64,000 bases of DNA, taken from the NCBI GenBank assembly GCA_023897205.1, contig JAHWDD010000006.1, positions 1,550,001 through 1,614,000 of the forward strand. Reading direction: 5' to 3'. Position 1 is the first letter of the stretch; the number at the start of each line of letters is the position of its first letter. This document shows, piece after piece, positions 31,176 through 43,298 of the stretch. Origin of the DNA: Exophiala sp. HKRS030. Lineage: Eukaryota > Ascomycota > Eurotiomycetes > Chaetothyriales > Herpotrichiellaceae. The position numbers and the translations under genes were made by a program. Under the pieces are notes generated by a model. That model did not search any database, was not told where the DNA came from, and saw nothing but the letters and a program-made list of their open reading frames with translations.

Positions 31176-34100
31176 ATGAGAAACGCATCAGCGGGGTCGT
31201 TCGATTCGGAGAGGCCCAAGAAACGCCGTCGAGTGCCAGCAGAGCAACGGAAAAGGTCTAATCAAAGCTGCGATCTTTGTCGAAAGGTGAGTTGACTCTG
31301 CCACTACCGTAGTAGGGTGGGTTTGGAGACCTGAGCTCTGGACCTGATCGTCGAACTGCTTTGCCCTATGCGGTCAAAAGTTCGGTGTCTGTGTGTGCGT
31401 GCTGCTTTGACTAACATTCAGGGCTCCATCGTGGGCTGAACCTAGCGTCGTTGCAAATGTATTCCATCAGACGCAGTAGAGGGCACTTGTACGGTGTGCC
31501 TGGCGAACAAGGTGAAATGCTCATTTGACTTGCCGAGAAAGACAAGATTCTATGGAAGCTGGGATGATTTGAGCGATCGGTAAGATGCCCTTGTGGAAGA
31601 TCTTAACCGCCGCGAGATTTAGATGTTGCTGACTGTCTAATCTTTAGGTACCGTTGCCTTCAGGCACTGGTCAATGGCGCTTTTCCCAATGATGACACCG
31701 AAAGCGTGGCCAGTCTTATGCAGCTGGGAAAGCGCTTGGGTTATGAAATGCCAGATCTGACCGAGGCCGAGCCTTTCCCGAATGATGAATTGCTGAAGGA
31801 AGTGCCCAATCAGACTACTCGATCCGAGGCTCAAGTTGCACACTCTGTCACTTCGCAGCCTTCCTCTCGGGGCCTCGATCAACACCCTGAGCCTTCTTCC
31901 ACTGACTCCAGGCTTTCTGGCTCGAATGCCGCTTCACGCCTGGAACTTCGGCGTAGACAATCGAGTGGTCTCATCAGAGACGATTCTGGACATGCTCACT
32001 TCATAGGACCTTCGGGGACTTTGTCTTTCTTCGCGGATCTGCGACAACTTGTCCTGTCGCGTGAGAAGAAGTCTGGAGAGACCATTCTCGGCACAAGATC
32101 TCCCTTTACCAACGACGACACGGCAAAGGCCCTCGAAGCCGATGACATTCAAGAAAGCAATGAGCAGGACGAAGCTGAAGTCGCCAATGGACCATCGCCT
32201 CAATCAATCCTGTCCGACTTGTCGAAAGAGTTCTCCGGTCCTGTACGGCCTGATCCGGCTCATTATTTAAAGATTCTTCCTCCACAAGAGGTCATCGACG
32301 ATTTGTGCCAGGTCTACTTTACCAAAATTCACAGCGACTTCCCACTCTTTCATCGGGCAACTTTCGAGGATGAACTAGAAGCATATGTGGTCCAGTGGAG
32401 GTCAAAAGTGATGCCGCATGCACGGAAAGCACAAGAGACACCACTGAGTACATATGGACCCGACTTTGGCTGGCTTGCAAGCCTCTATATGATACTACTC
32501 CTCGGTTCCGTCGGTCAATCTACCAGTAAAGTTGGCTACGATGTACTTGGTATGCGTCGTACGTGCTTATCTGAAGCTCGATCGCTGCTGCCACAGCTCG
32601 TCACCCGATGCACCATGACAAGCGTGCAGGCTCTGCTTTTGCAGTCTTTATTTCTGCACAACAACAATCACCGCAACGGTGCGTGGAATCTATTGGGAAC
32701 TGCTGCTCGGATTTCGTTCGCGTTGGGCCTACACCGACAAGATCTGGATACCTCCTTCAGACCGGTTGAGAGAGAACTGCGTAAGCGTGTCTTCTGTACG
32801 CTATATGGCTTTGAACAGTTCTTGTCATCGAGTCTAGGAAGGCCGAGTGGTCTGAACGAATACGACGTCGAGGTCAAAGCACCACGTGATGGCTTCCTAG
32901 ATGACGGTGCAGGTACTAGTTCTGATTTCACGACCGCTGGGCTGAAGCTACAAAAGGTTCTAGGTCAGACAAGGGCTGCCATTGCAAAACTCAAAGAGAA
33001 ACTGAGTGGAGATGACGAAGTTGGTATATCATGGGCCTCAACTCATACGCCAGACAAGGAGGTATTGGACATGCTAGCAGCCTGGCAAAAGGAGCTGCCA
33101 TTCCATCTGCGTGTTCCTAGTATTGGAAGCGTTGATGAAATCCTCTTGCCAAAAGGCTCTCTTCACGACACCACAGATGACATGTCTTTACACAACCTTC
33201 ATGCGTCCTTGTCTCGCCAAACACCAAGACAACTACGGGCTTTGGTGTTGCTTCATATTCAGTACCATTACATCGCACTTTTGGTCACTCGGCCCACGCT
33301 TCTGTGGGAAATCTCTTCAATGAATTCTCGTGGTACGAGCCGTGCGGCGAGCTATCACGCTGTTCATGAGGCAACTCAAAGTGGAAGCATCAGGACTTCA
33401 GATCGTCCCTCACCTATCAGCAATACATGTCAATACCATGCTGCTCAACTGGCCGCATTGATTGTGCTTTTGGACAGGTGTCAGCTCCTCAACGGTGTTT
33501 CTGCTCTTGATGTGTTCTACGCGTACTCGGCTGGTCTTGTTCTTATTCTTGGCCTATTGAGACCACAAAAGCAAGATCCGTCTTCAGACGTTCCAGTCCA
33601 AGAGCGAAACTCACCCAGCCATGAAAGCAAGGCCTTGATAAGCATTCTAAGGTCAACTATCAGTACGGTGCAAAAGAGTGCAACGATGAAACGGATGGCT
33701 GGCGTCATGGACAAATTCGCTAGTTCGGTAATCAAGGAAGATCAGCCTAGAGAAGGGGAGCTGAATCTTGACGACACTACCGGGAATACAACAGCGGCAG
33801 AAGGTTTGCGAGGTCAGCAGCATGGTACGGAAACTAGGTACCAAGTGTCTGCTCTCGATCAGCCATCTGAAGGGGTTGACTCAAGTCCTCAAATTACCCG
33901 GAGACATCAACAGAGAAGTACAGACTTGGGATCATTCTGGCCTTCACCAGGCGAATCAACACATACTAGAGGCAGTCACAACCACGACAATTTTATATCT
34001 TCTGGTCCAGGTGGATTGCATGCCAGCCATCAACAATTAGAGTATCCGCAGCACCCTTCACAGATGAGCACGTCTGGAAATGGTCAATTCTTTGACTTTG

Positions 34101-34408
34101 GACAACAACATCAGATGCCGCATATGCATTATGCAGGTCATCAAGGTCATTCAGCGGTTGGTGGTGGTTCTTCTTTTCATCATCACATGCAGTCGAGCTT
34201 TGATCATCCTCATAATTCCTCTGGAGCATCACTATCTTTGGAACCGTTCAGCAACAATGCACCGGGAATGCAACCAGATGGTACATTCTTCTCAGGAGTA
34301 CAAGGACAGCAAATGCAACAAAATTCGTTCTGGCATGATCCATTTGGAAGATTGGTAGATGGACAGATTCTAGATTGGGCTGATCTGGAGACGTTCCTGG
34401 CTACATGA
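31176..34408 (+). CDS. Zn(II)2Cys6 transcription factor with fungal_trans domain
   Basis: Large regulator of 1001 residues. Exons 31176-31286, 31446-31579 and 31648-34408; introns 159 and 68 bp. Only splicing creates the zinc cluster: exon 1 supplies CDLCRK and exon 2 continues RRCKC...CTVCLANKVKC, giving C-x2-C-x6-C-x9-C-x2-C-x6-C. A basic stretch (PKKRRRVPAEQRKR) precedes it. The middle homology region starts around residue 280 (LPPQEVIDDLCQVYFTKIHS, FPLFHRATFED), with GAWNLLGTAARISFALGLHR and the arginine-rich RELRKRVFCTLYGFE. The C-terminus is His/Gln/Gly-rich, a likely activation region. Targets unknown; it lies one gene from the catabolic block, about 1 kb before it on the same strand. 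Confidence 0.9.
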
Positions 34409-35425
34409 GATTGACGACTGGGTATGATAGCGTTGATGTGAATTAGTATTAATTGATGGTTGTACGGTATATTTGTCTGGATCCGGAGTTCCAACTTGCC
34501 ATTGACTGGTACTCTTGTTACGAGTACTCCGTATGTGACAGCTGGCCTCCTGTTGTAATTCCTCCGTACCCATCCATGGAGTACTGTACCTAGACATTAG
34601 GTTTTGACGGACAGTATACCGTATCGATACTACTGTAGTGGCGATACTGACAGGGCCTGTGTAGCCTGAACACAGAAGTACGGAGTTACTTGTGAAGATC
34701 TGGGGGAATCATGGTACCTACTACCAAAGATTCGCGCGAGTAGCGGATACTCGTAAGCAACGGAAGTATGCATCCGGCGAACCCTCACTATACACAAGTC
34801 GAGACCTTGGTATGTACCATGAACACCAAGTACCCACCTCCGGATCCATGGTTCCTAACCTGACCTTTCCCTCGTGCCCATGACAGTATTCGTAGTACGT
34901 TGTTTGTTGCGATTCGGCTAATGAAAGTGCACGATCCGTATGCATCGCTGTACGGAGTAATCGGTACTGTTTCGCGACCTGCACCGTAAAAACCAGCCGT
35001 TTTGCCGATCCTCCAAGGTGGAGGGTAGGTATTAAGTGGTAAGTGGTAACATGTTTCCCATTGCTGTTTGTCCTCTCGGGCCCCGCTTACTTTTCACTCT
35101 ACCAAGGTACAGATCTTGTGGTTTCTTGTCAATTTCGTGTGTATCCTCTTTTCTCTTGTTTTATTGTTTTTGCCTCCTCCGACAAGAGGTTGAGTATTGA
35201 GATCTGAGTTGAAGTTGACTTACCTATATATTCAGCAAGTCCCCGTTCCAGCCTTACGACGATTCTCATCAACAAGCCCCCAAAGATCTTTCGTTTACTG
35301 TTTATCCTCTCCAAAATCAACAATACCTGGATTGAACAAACTTGAAAGAGATCTCTCTTGTTGGCTTGGTCGTCGATATATATACCCATCTTTGCATGCA
35401 CTGATAGGGACTTGGAAACACAAAC
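34409..35425. promoter_or_regulatory. Intergenic; promoter of the salicylate-hydroxylase-like gene
   Basis: Contains the dispersed motif at 34524-34533 and 34951-34959. A TATA-like atatatata at 35376-35384 lies about 45 bp before the next start codon. No gene seen. Confidence 0.5.
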
Positions 35426-36898
35426 ATGCCTGAAGCGACAATCAAAAGAAACATCCTCATCGTGGGAGCAGGTTTAGGTGGTTTGGCCGCCGCTCTGGCC
35501 TTGCAGACCGATGGACATAAAGTTACCATCATCGATTCTGCTCCAGAATTTGCAGAGGTGAGTCTCTTAACCACCAAACAACCAACACAAGAACCCCCTT
35601 TCCGGGCGTACAGTACCGCACTATACACTCTCCACGGCATTCCAGGGAAAAACCGTGCTGATTTCCTTTTTGGTTGATAGGCCGGCGCTGGTATTCGTCT
35701 ACCACCAAACAGTTCTCGTTTGTTGCTGAGATGGGGGGTCGATGTCAACAAGATGAAGAAATCCGTGTCGAAAAGATACCATTTCCTCAGATGGCAAGAT
35801 GGATCCACCATCGTCAAGTTACCATTCGACAACATCGTCGAAACTCACGGGGCACCATACTATCTCGTCCATCGAGCCGACCTTCACGCCGGTCTGATGG
35901 AGGCGGCCCAGAGAGCCGGTGTCGCCATCCACCCCAAGCAGAGGGTCGAGAGTTACGACTTTGACGCTCCCAGCGCCACCACCTCGGACGGGACGGTTTG
36001 GAAGGCGGACCTCATCGTGGCGGCCGACGGCATCAAGTCCCTCGCCCGACCTTTGTTGACCGGTCAGCCCGACGTCCCGCGAGACACGGGCGACGTCGCC
36101 TACAGGATCCTCGTCCCGGGAGAACTGCTGCTGAAAGATCCCGAGCTGGCGCCCCTTATCACCGACCCTTGCACGACGTCGTGGTGTGGCCCCGACGCCC
36201 ATCTCGTCGGGTACCCGATCCGGGACGGCGAACTCTACAACATCGTCGTGTGCGCCACGTCCTACAACGAGACCACGGACGAGGTCTGGGTGGTGAAGGG
36301 AGACACCACGGAGCTTTACAACCGGTTCAGCACTTGGGAACCCAGGGTCCAAAAGTTGTGCAAGTTGACGGGAGAATTCATGAAGTGGAGGCTGTGCGAC
36401 TTGCCCATCTTGAGTCGGTGGGTCCACCCCTCGGGGAAAGTGTGCCTGTTGGGTGACTCCTGCCATCCCATGTTGCCTTATCTGGCACAGGGAGCCGCCC
36501 AGGCGGTCGAGGACGCCGCCGTCTTGAGACAGTGTCTGGCTTCATCCGAGTTCGAGACCCTCGGTGACGCCCTCCACAAGTATGAGAGCGTCAGATTGCC
36601 CCGAGCTTCGTTGGTACAGGAAAAGACGAGAGAACATCAGTACATCCTCCACATCGACGACGGGGAGGAACAAAAGGTTCGTGACGGTAAGATGGTCGTC
36701 AACGGTGATGAGAACCCGGTGTTTTGGGGCTACGAACACAGAAGGAAATGGTTGTTCAGTCATGACGCCGAGATTGTGGGCGTCGAAGGGGCTAATTGGA
36801 ATGCCAATGCTCAACAGCAACAGCAACAAAGCGGTACGATCAACGTGGGAAAATTGAGTGATGTGAATGTTTCGGTTGCTGCCGTTGCTGCTCATTAG
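35426..36898 (+). CDS. Salicylate-hydroxylase-like FAD monooxygenase
   Basis: Group A flavoprotein monooxygenase, 449 residues, exons 35426-35557 and 35681-36898; the 123-bp intron falls between EFAE and AGAGIRLPPNSSRLL. Dinucleotide fold GAGLGG at residues 14-19, the DG motif in VAADGIKSLARPLL, and the GD motif in LLGDSCHPMLPYLAQGAAQA are all present. Similar enzymes hydroxylate or oxidatively decarboxylate benzoate-type substrates (salicylate to catechol) with NAD(P)H and O2; the exact substrate cannot be read. A six-glutamine run lies near the C-terminus, outside the fold. First gene of the catabolic-looking block. Confidence 0.88.
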
Positions 36899-37267
36899 AG
36901 AACAGTGACACAATAGACCGTGATAGTGGGCAGTTGTGTGTTTGGTGGTTGTCGTGGAGTTTGAGATTCTTTTTGAGAGTTTTGGATCATGTCAATCTTG
37001 TCTCAAGAGACTGTCTACTAGGAGTTTATAAATGTATGATTGTTAAATTTGAGAATATACATACCTAGGAAAGAAGGATGAATTCTATCCGTTTCTCATT
37101 TTCGCCTTTTGCCTCCTATTGACCTGAAGAAGGCAAGTAACATGAATGTCATCTTCCGCTGAGGTGGCTTTTTAGGGGTTGGCTAGTACTTTCGATTTTG
37201 TGACATGAAGGACAAGAATAGCAGGATAAGGTGGAAGAGGTCTACTATTAATAGTATTACTACAAGT
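36899..37267. other. Convergent intergenic region
   Basis: Short 3' flanks of two convergent genes. AT-rich from about 37020. Nothing recognised. Confidence 0.5.
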
Positions 37268-38687
37268 CTATAACGAACTCTTGACCTTGGCTTGTCTCGA
37301 CAGCTGAATGTCCCATGGAGTCGTCGATACCCTCCTCAACAAAGACCTTCCATACTGCCTAATCTCCTCGACACTCCTCATTCCCGTCAAGGCCATGCAA
37401 GCACGAAACTCTTCTTCGAGTATATCCAGAGCCATCTTGACACCTCGTTCGCCGTCGTACGCCAGACCCCACAAGACAGGTCGCCCTACCCAGCACATGT
37501 CCGCACCCAAACACAAAGCTTTGAATATGTCGGATCCTCTACGGATGCCACCGTCAAAGTGCTAAACGAGGAAAGAACATTTAGTATATAATCATGTACG
37601 CGGCTTAAAAAAAAAGAGTGTAGGAGGGCATGATCAAAACTTACAACAGGAATCCTTCCACCCACAACGTCAACAATTTCTGGCAATACTTCCAACGTCG
37701 GTGGTGCACAGTCTAGTTGTCTTCCGCCGTGATTGGAGACTATGATCCCATCCGCCCCGTGACGGACCGCAAGCTGTGCATCCGAGGCGGCTAAGACACC
37801 CTTGACGAAGATTTTGAGAGAGGTGATTGATTTCAGGTACTGTATCACATCCCACGTCAAGGAAGGATCATTTTTGTTCGGTGGTGGGTTGGTAGTCGTT
37901 TTCCGAGAGGACTCTTTGCTGGATGGTGGTGGTAGACTATTTGTGTTGTTGTCGCTGCTGCTGTTTTGTCTCTCTTCGGTCCTCAAGTGAGAACCGGTCT
38001 TGACACCTAATGAGGCGTCGAAATTGGCCATGGTCAAATGTGATGGAACTTTGAAATTGTTTCGTAACTCGGTCAGACGACGACCAAAGTATGGTGTATC
38101 TATCGTCAAGACTATAGCTTTGTATCCTGATTCTGTTGTTGAGAATGTTTTAGTTTGGGGTTGAGTCTGAAAAAAGGACGGGGTAGGGTCTTTTGGGCAT
38201 GAAACATACTCTCTGCTCTTGATATCAAATCTTCACCGACTTTTCTATTCTCAAACAAATACATTTGCAACACACATGCTCCTTCTACTGTTGCCGTAGC
38301 TTCATCACATTCCTTCTTGACGACTTCTAAGCTCGTGGTTGAAAAACTACTCAGCCCCATAACCACACCTTTGTCTCCAGCCGCACGAGCAGTCGCTTCT
38401 TCACCGTCCGGATGGGCCATTTTTTGCATCGCCGCGGGGGCGACACAACACGGGAAAGTGACCTTGCGGTCAAAAACTTGAGCCGAAGTGTCTATCCTCG
38501 AAACGTCACGTAGCATCCTGGGCATGATGTACCATTGTCGATACGCATGGACGTTACTTTGTAGGGTGTACGAGTCCATGCTACCTCCGTTGTAGTACTC
38601 TCGCACCATCTTGGGGAGGTGGAGAGTGGCATGATGTTCCAGGTCGTCGATTGTCAAAATCTGTGGCTTTGACTGCGCTGTCGACAT
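37268..38687 (-). CDS. FMN-dependent alpha-hydroxy-acid dehydrogenase
   Basis: Flavoenzyme of the lactate/glycolate/mandelate oxidising family, oxidising an L-2-hydroxy acid to the 2-oxo acid. Exons 38687-38210, 38132-37645 and 37561-37268; introns 77 and 83 bp; 419 residues. Family marks: WYIMPRMLRDVSRIDTS near the N-terminus, FPCCVAPAAMQKMAHPDGE, IVLTIDTPYFGRR, IFVKGV, the catalytic SNHGGRQLD, and the FMN-phosphate region HFDGGIRRGSDIFKAL and GRPVLWGLAYDGE. There is no cytochrome b5 domain. About 35 low-complexity residues rich in Ser, Pro and Asn are inserted in the variable active-site loop (after VKTGSHLRTEE). Its neighbours suggest an aromatic hydroxy acid such as mandelate, but this is inference. 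Confidence 0.9.
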
Positions 38688-39588
38688 GGTTGTCTCGAAA
38701 TGTCCCCTGTAACTTTGGTCGGGCTTGTTGGCGGAGGTGGCTGGGGTGAGAACAGACGTAGCCAGTGGTGAATGATGAGGTTGAATTGAGTCAAGCTAGG
38801 GACCATACGTGTACTCCTGAAGATGGAGGTTGGCGGCGAGATAATGGCGCGCTTTACCTTTTTTTGACCCTTTGAAGCTATCTTTCAGGTTTGATGGTCT
38901 TCGGGGGCGCTCTGTGAGCGTGAAAGCGAACTGAATACAGTGTCACCTGATCCACCTTGTACAGTACAGTACTTGGTTGTTCAAGATTTGGATAGTTCAG
39001 ATTCAAGATCAAGGTCCCCTCCGTATACGCTACCCGTCCGACATACGAGTACTCGCAATGAGTGGGTACAGTGCTTCGTCGGTGAAGTCGGCTGTTCAAA
39101 GAATGAGACGAGGCGGAATTCGTGCCATGGAGATAAATCAATGTGGACCCTCCCTACTGCGGACTACTGTACCACTGCACCCCCGGAATCTTGCTTCCTA
39201 TGACCTATACAGTACGCCGTCTGGAATTTAGTACAACTAATCTGACAGAACCCCGACCAAGATACTAATCTAAACATCTGGGACCTTTTATGCAGCTTCC
39301 AGATCGTATGCCACATGCTAGACTAGCAACTAGTTGTCAGTTGGATCTAGACCCCTTTTTCCAACCCAGACTTCCTCCGTCCACTCAGGCGATTTTAGAT
39401 TCTGAATATCCTTGTCACCACGTTAATGCCACGGATGGAATAACTCCACGCCCATGGAGGATCGCGGACAATTTTTTCACAGTCAATGAAGCATTGCCTT
39501 AATTCGTGGGTCTTTGAATATTGATGGTTGACTTTCCAGTACGTGAATCATGAAATCTCCCTCATGCACAGTCTCTATACAACACGAC
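38688..39588. other. Intergenic region
   Basis: Upstream of the dehydrogenase and downstream of the ThDP-enzyme gene on the same strand. Short frames only; a tgtacagtacagtac word near 38958. The dehydrogenase promoter must lie at the left end. Confidence 0.5.
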
Positions 39589-41310
39589 TTAAATCTTATC
39601 AATGACAACTTCTATGACCGCACACCTCTTCTCCTTGCGCACGACATTTATAGCCTCGCGACAAATCTCATCCACCTCTTCCGGTCTCGTGGCGATTCTC
39701 CACCAAGCACCTCCCGCGCCTTCTGCAATTTTACCAAATGCAGGTGAAGGATCGATTCCAACCATGAGTCGTTCCGCCAGAGAACTCACCCCGTCCGTCG
39801 ACGACGATTTGCCACGAGCATTAGATGCCGTCTGTCCCAATTCAGGATGGATACGTAGACATGCGTTCTTGGGGCTCGACCACCCACCATTGTTCCAGAT
39901 GATGGTGAGGTAGGGTGTCTCGTACTTTTTGGCCATCCAGTACGCACAGCTCGGGACGCCAAACAGCCACGTCCCGTCTCCCGTGAAAGCGACGACCAAG
40001 TCATCTTCGCGACCTGCGGAACGGAGAGCCAGGGTCGCACCGACGGCCGCACCAGAGTACCAACCCAACGCGCCGCCGCCGCTGCCTATCAGAGTATGAG
40101 ATTCGGAATGGCGTAGATGATCTGCCACGTTGCCTAGGTTGGTGGTGGATTCGTTCAACCCGACCACGTGGAGGCCTGAACATGCGCTGCGCAGGTGGGC
40201 CATGAAGTAAGGAACGGTGAGTCTTCCAGATGGCCCGAGAGACGATTCGGCTTTGTTCAGTCTTGCTCGTCTAGCTTCGAATCGTTCTTTCAGACTGGCT
40301 ATTCTCGCCTCGATCCGCTGCTGCAATTCTTGTGTCCGTATTTGGTTCTTTGAGACGATGGTGTCGACGAGTTGCCTCAATGCGAAGCCCGAGTCACACT
40401 TCCATCTTTTCTCGCATGGCAGTGTCCACAATGTCGTACCCTCTTTGAGAGGATCACAATCGAGATGGTATATCTTTGCACTTTCATTCGGTTTGGATTG
40501 AGCCGTGATCCAGGGCACGTCAGAGTCGATCACGACTACGACATCCGCTTCGGCCAGTGCTGGTAATTGCCCACCGCCGTTCCACTGATGGCCTTGATGT
40601 AAGAATGAGGTTGTGGAGAAATTGTTGTATATCGGTGCGTTCTCGTGCACGGGGATTGTAAGCAGCTCTGCCAGGTCTTTCAGTGCCCGGAAGCCTTCCC
40701 CTGATCTACCACAGTAACTTGTGACGATGAGAGGACGCGAAGCGCCCAGCAAAACCTCTGATAGCTCGTTGAGCGCGTTTGGAGACAATCCCGTCGGCTC
40801 TAGAGCGGTGTTCATCGAAGGATTCTGTGAAGGTTTGAGTTTTGCCTCTTGAGCCGCTTCAGCTTCCAACGTCTCACGTGCTGCGATTAGATATACCGGT
40901 CCTTGAGGCGACGAAGTTGCAAATTGTAAGCTCCGGAGGACGATTTGTTTGGCATTATGGGGCGTTCGAATCTCGTGTTCATATCGCATGTACTGTCGCA
41001 CAATTGCTCTTTGGTCAGGGACGTCTTGAATCCAATGGATATATCTGGAAGGTCGTGGTCAATGGGTATCTCGGTGGGATTTTGGAAAGTAAAAGGGACC
41101 GACTGACTCGTTTCTACTACCTCTGAGTTCTCCCTCTTGTGTCATAGGTACTGTCCCTGCCATTATTACAACGGGTATCCTCCCTGGGTGCATGCTTCCG
41201 AGTAACCAACTAATGACTTCGAATACTGGAGTTTCTGTAGCTTCGTTTATCGTTGAGGCCAGCTTCGTGGTGCTGATCCACAAGAATCCATTATCTTGGT
41301 AATTTGTCAT
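39589..41310 (-). CDS. ThDP-dependent decarboxylase/acetolactate-synthase-like enzyme, PYR domain shortened
   Basis: Member of the thiamine-diphosphate family that includes benzoylformate decarboxylase and acetolactate synthase. Exons 41310-41108 and 41044-39589 (63-bp intron rebuilding GSRNEYIHWIQDVPDQR) give 552 residues. The ThDP/Mg motif is GDGTWLFGV...NNGGW, and the central domain is complete. The N-terminus is abnormal: GRIPVVIMAG, normally about 130 residues in, is at about 45. The preceding ETPVFEVISWLLGSMHPG looks like the start of the domain (where a G-S-D-H-P motif is usual) joined directly to it, so about 85 residues, including the catalytic glutamate, seem deleted. The frame is otherwise intact. 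It may be inactive, altered or a young pseudogene. Confidence 0.75.
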
Positions 41311-41481
41311 GTCGTTCAGGCGGAGCAAGAGTGAACATGCCTCCGGACAGTGAAGTGGTTGAGATCACTGGCTCATGGACCTAACCCTAAGTGTCAGGAA
41401 ATCGTCTACATTGGAAGATATTCCTGAAAGGAGGATTGCAGTCAGTGTCGAAAAGCTATACCATAATCCCAGTCGTCAACA
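41311..41481. promoter_or_regulatory. Divergent promoter, ThDP enzyme / aldehyde dehydrogenase
   Basis: Only about 170 bp lie between the two start codons, so the genes are probably co-regulated. If the ThDP gene has lost its original 5' end, this promoter may be a rearranged one. Confidence 0.5.
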
Positions 41482-43080
41482 ATGCCTTCAGCAACGAACG
41501 GTGTCAACGGTCATACAGAGCTTTGCATTCAAGAGGAGATGCAATTATACATTGACGGCAAACACAGAGCTGCATCTGGAGGACACAAATTCTCTGTGAA
41601 CAATCCCATGCTAGGAGAAAAATTGTACGATTGTTCAGCAGCTCAAGTCGAGGACTATGAAAGTGCCATTGCAAGTGCTCACGGTGCCTTTAAGAAATGG
41701 TCACAAACATCCCCGAGTTCACGACGGTTGACCATGTTAAAAGCCGCCGACATCATCGAAAGTTACATGGACAAAGATGGACCGGAAACACTATCTTCGG
41801 AAGTTTCTGCGACGAAGAGCTGGATCAGGGTCAACCTCATCGCCACAGCAGGTATTCTGAGAGAAACGGCAGGTTTAGTTACGCATATTAAAGGAGAAAT
41901 TGTACCTGCCGACAGACCCGGGACCACGATCCTAGTGGCACGAGAGCCAGTCGGTGTTGTATTTGCCATTAGCCCCTGGAACGCTCCTGTAAGTTCTCTC
42001 TTACTACCTCACTAGATGACCTCTTATGTGGCATCACGGCGAACTGACTCATACATGTCAATATAGGTGAACCTCACAGCAAGGGCGATTGCATGTCCCT
42101 TGATATGTGGAAACACGGTGGTCCTCAAGCCATCAGAGTTCAGTCCCAAGTCACAGTATCTGGTCGTCCGGGCGTTTACGGAAGCAGGTATTCCAGCTGG
42201 GTGCCTCAATTTTCTCCCGACGGCTCCTCAAGACGCGGCAGCAGTGACAGAGTACGCAGTCAAACACCAGAAGGTCCTCCGGGTGAACTTCACAGGCAGT
42301 GACAGGGTCGGCAAAGTCATCGCTGGTTGGGCGGCGACGTGCATGAAGCAGTGCGTTTTGGAATGTGGCGGCAAAGCTCCCGTTCTGGTCCTTGACGACG
42401 CCGATGTCGATGATGCCGTGGAGTCGGTCGTGTTCGGGGCTCTATCCAACAGCGGACAAATCTGCATGTCGACCGAGCGTGTCATCGTCCACGACTCGAT
42501 CGCCGAAACCTTCCAAGCAAAACTTCTCGAGCGCGTCAAGAAAGTCAAGTATGGAAATCACCTGGAACAATCCGACGTGTCAATGTCGGGACTGTATACG
42601 TGCCAATCTGCCGAGAGGGTATTGGGAATGATCAATCGTGCAGTCGAAGAGGGTGCCAAATTGATTCTAGGAGATTCGAAGGCCACAGGACCTAACAAAA
42701 CCATTGTCGCTCCTCATGTCTTTACAAACGTCACACCTAACATGAGCATCTTTCAGCAAGAGAGTTTTGGTCCACTTATTTGTCTATCAACGGCATCCTC
42801 AGACGAAGAAGCTGTAGAGTTAGCCAACAACAGCGAGTTTTCACTCTGCGCGAGTGTCTTCTCAAGGGATGTGTTAAGGGCAATGGAAGTGGCAAAGAGA
42901 GTGAGAGCTGGAAGTTGTCATGTAAATGGTCCGACTGTCTATATTGAAGCAACATTGCCAAATGGTGGGACAGGAGGTGCGAGTGGGTACGGTCGATTCG
43001 GAGGAATCGCAGGAGTGGAAGAGTTCACCGAGAGGAAAATCATCAGTCTTGTAAAGCCAGGAATGAAGTATGCTTTTTAG
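41482..43080 (+). CDS. Aldehyde dehydrogenase (benzaldehyde/salicylaldehyde/vanillin type)
   Basis: NAD(P)-dependent ALDH superfamily enzyme, 506 residues; exons 41482-41988 and 42067-43080, with the 78-bp intron inside the conserved FAISPWNAP / VNLTARAIACPL. Cofactor-binding NTVVLKPSEFSPKS, VNFTGSDRVGK, the general base E268 in LECGGKAP and catalytic C302 in NSGQICMSTERV are present. Sequence style (ISPWNAP, ARAIACPLICGN) resembles salicylaldehyde/vanillin dehydrogenases rather than glyceraldehyde or succinate-semialdehyde enzymes. It would oxidise the aldehyde made by the divergent ThDP decarboxylase. Start ATG follows caaca. Confidence 0.92.
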
Positions 43081-43298
43081 ATAGATTATGAAATGAAACA
43101 ATATTTCTATGAGAGGATATCATCTTCTCCCGTTCCAAATAGCTACCTATATAAGGAATACCAGATTAGGTATCATTCCGATATTGTTTGAAGACGCATC
43201 TCATCGCCTTGAAGAAATGTTGACATCTCAAAATAGTGATCATACTTGACTGCCTACTTGTATACATCACGACTACTGTCACCTTTCCCGCTCGTAGT

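Noticed and set aside
35819..36466. 215-codon frame antisense to the salicylate-hydroxylase-like gene
   Set aside because: A shadow of GC-rich third positions; the sense strand encodes a clear FAD monooxygenase.
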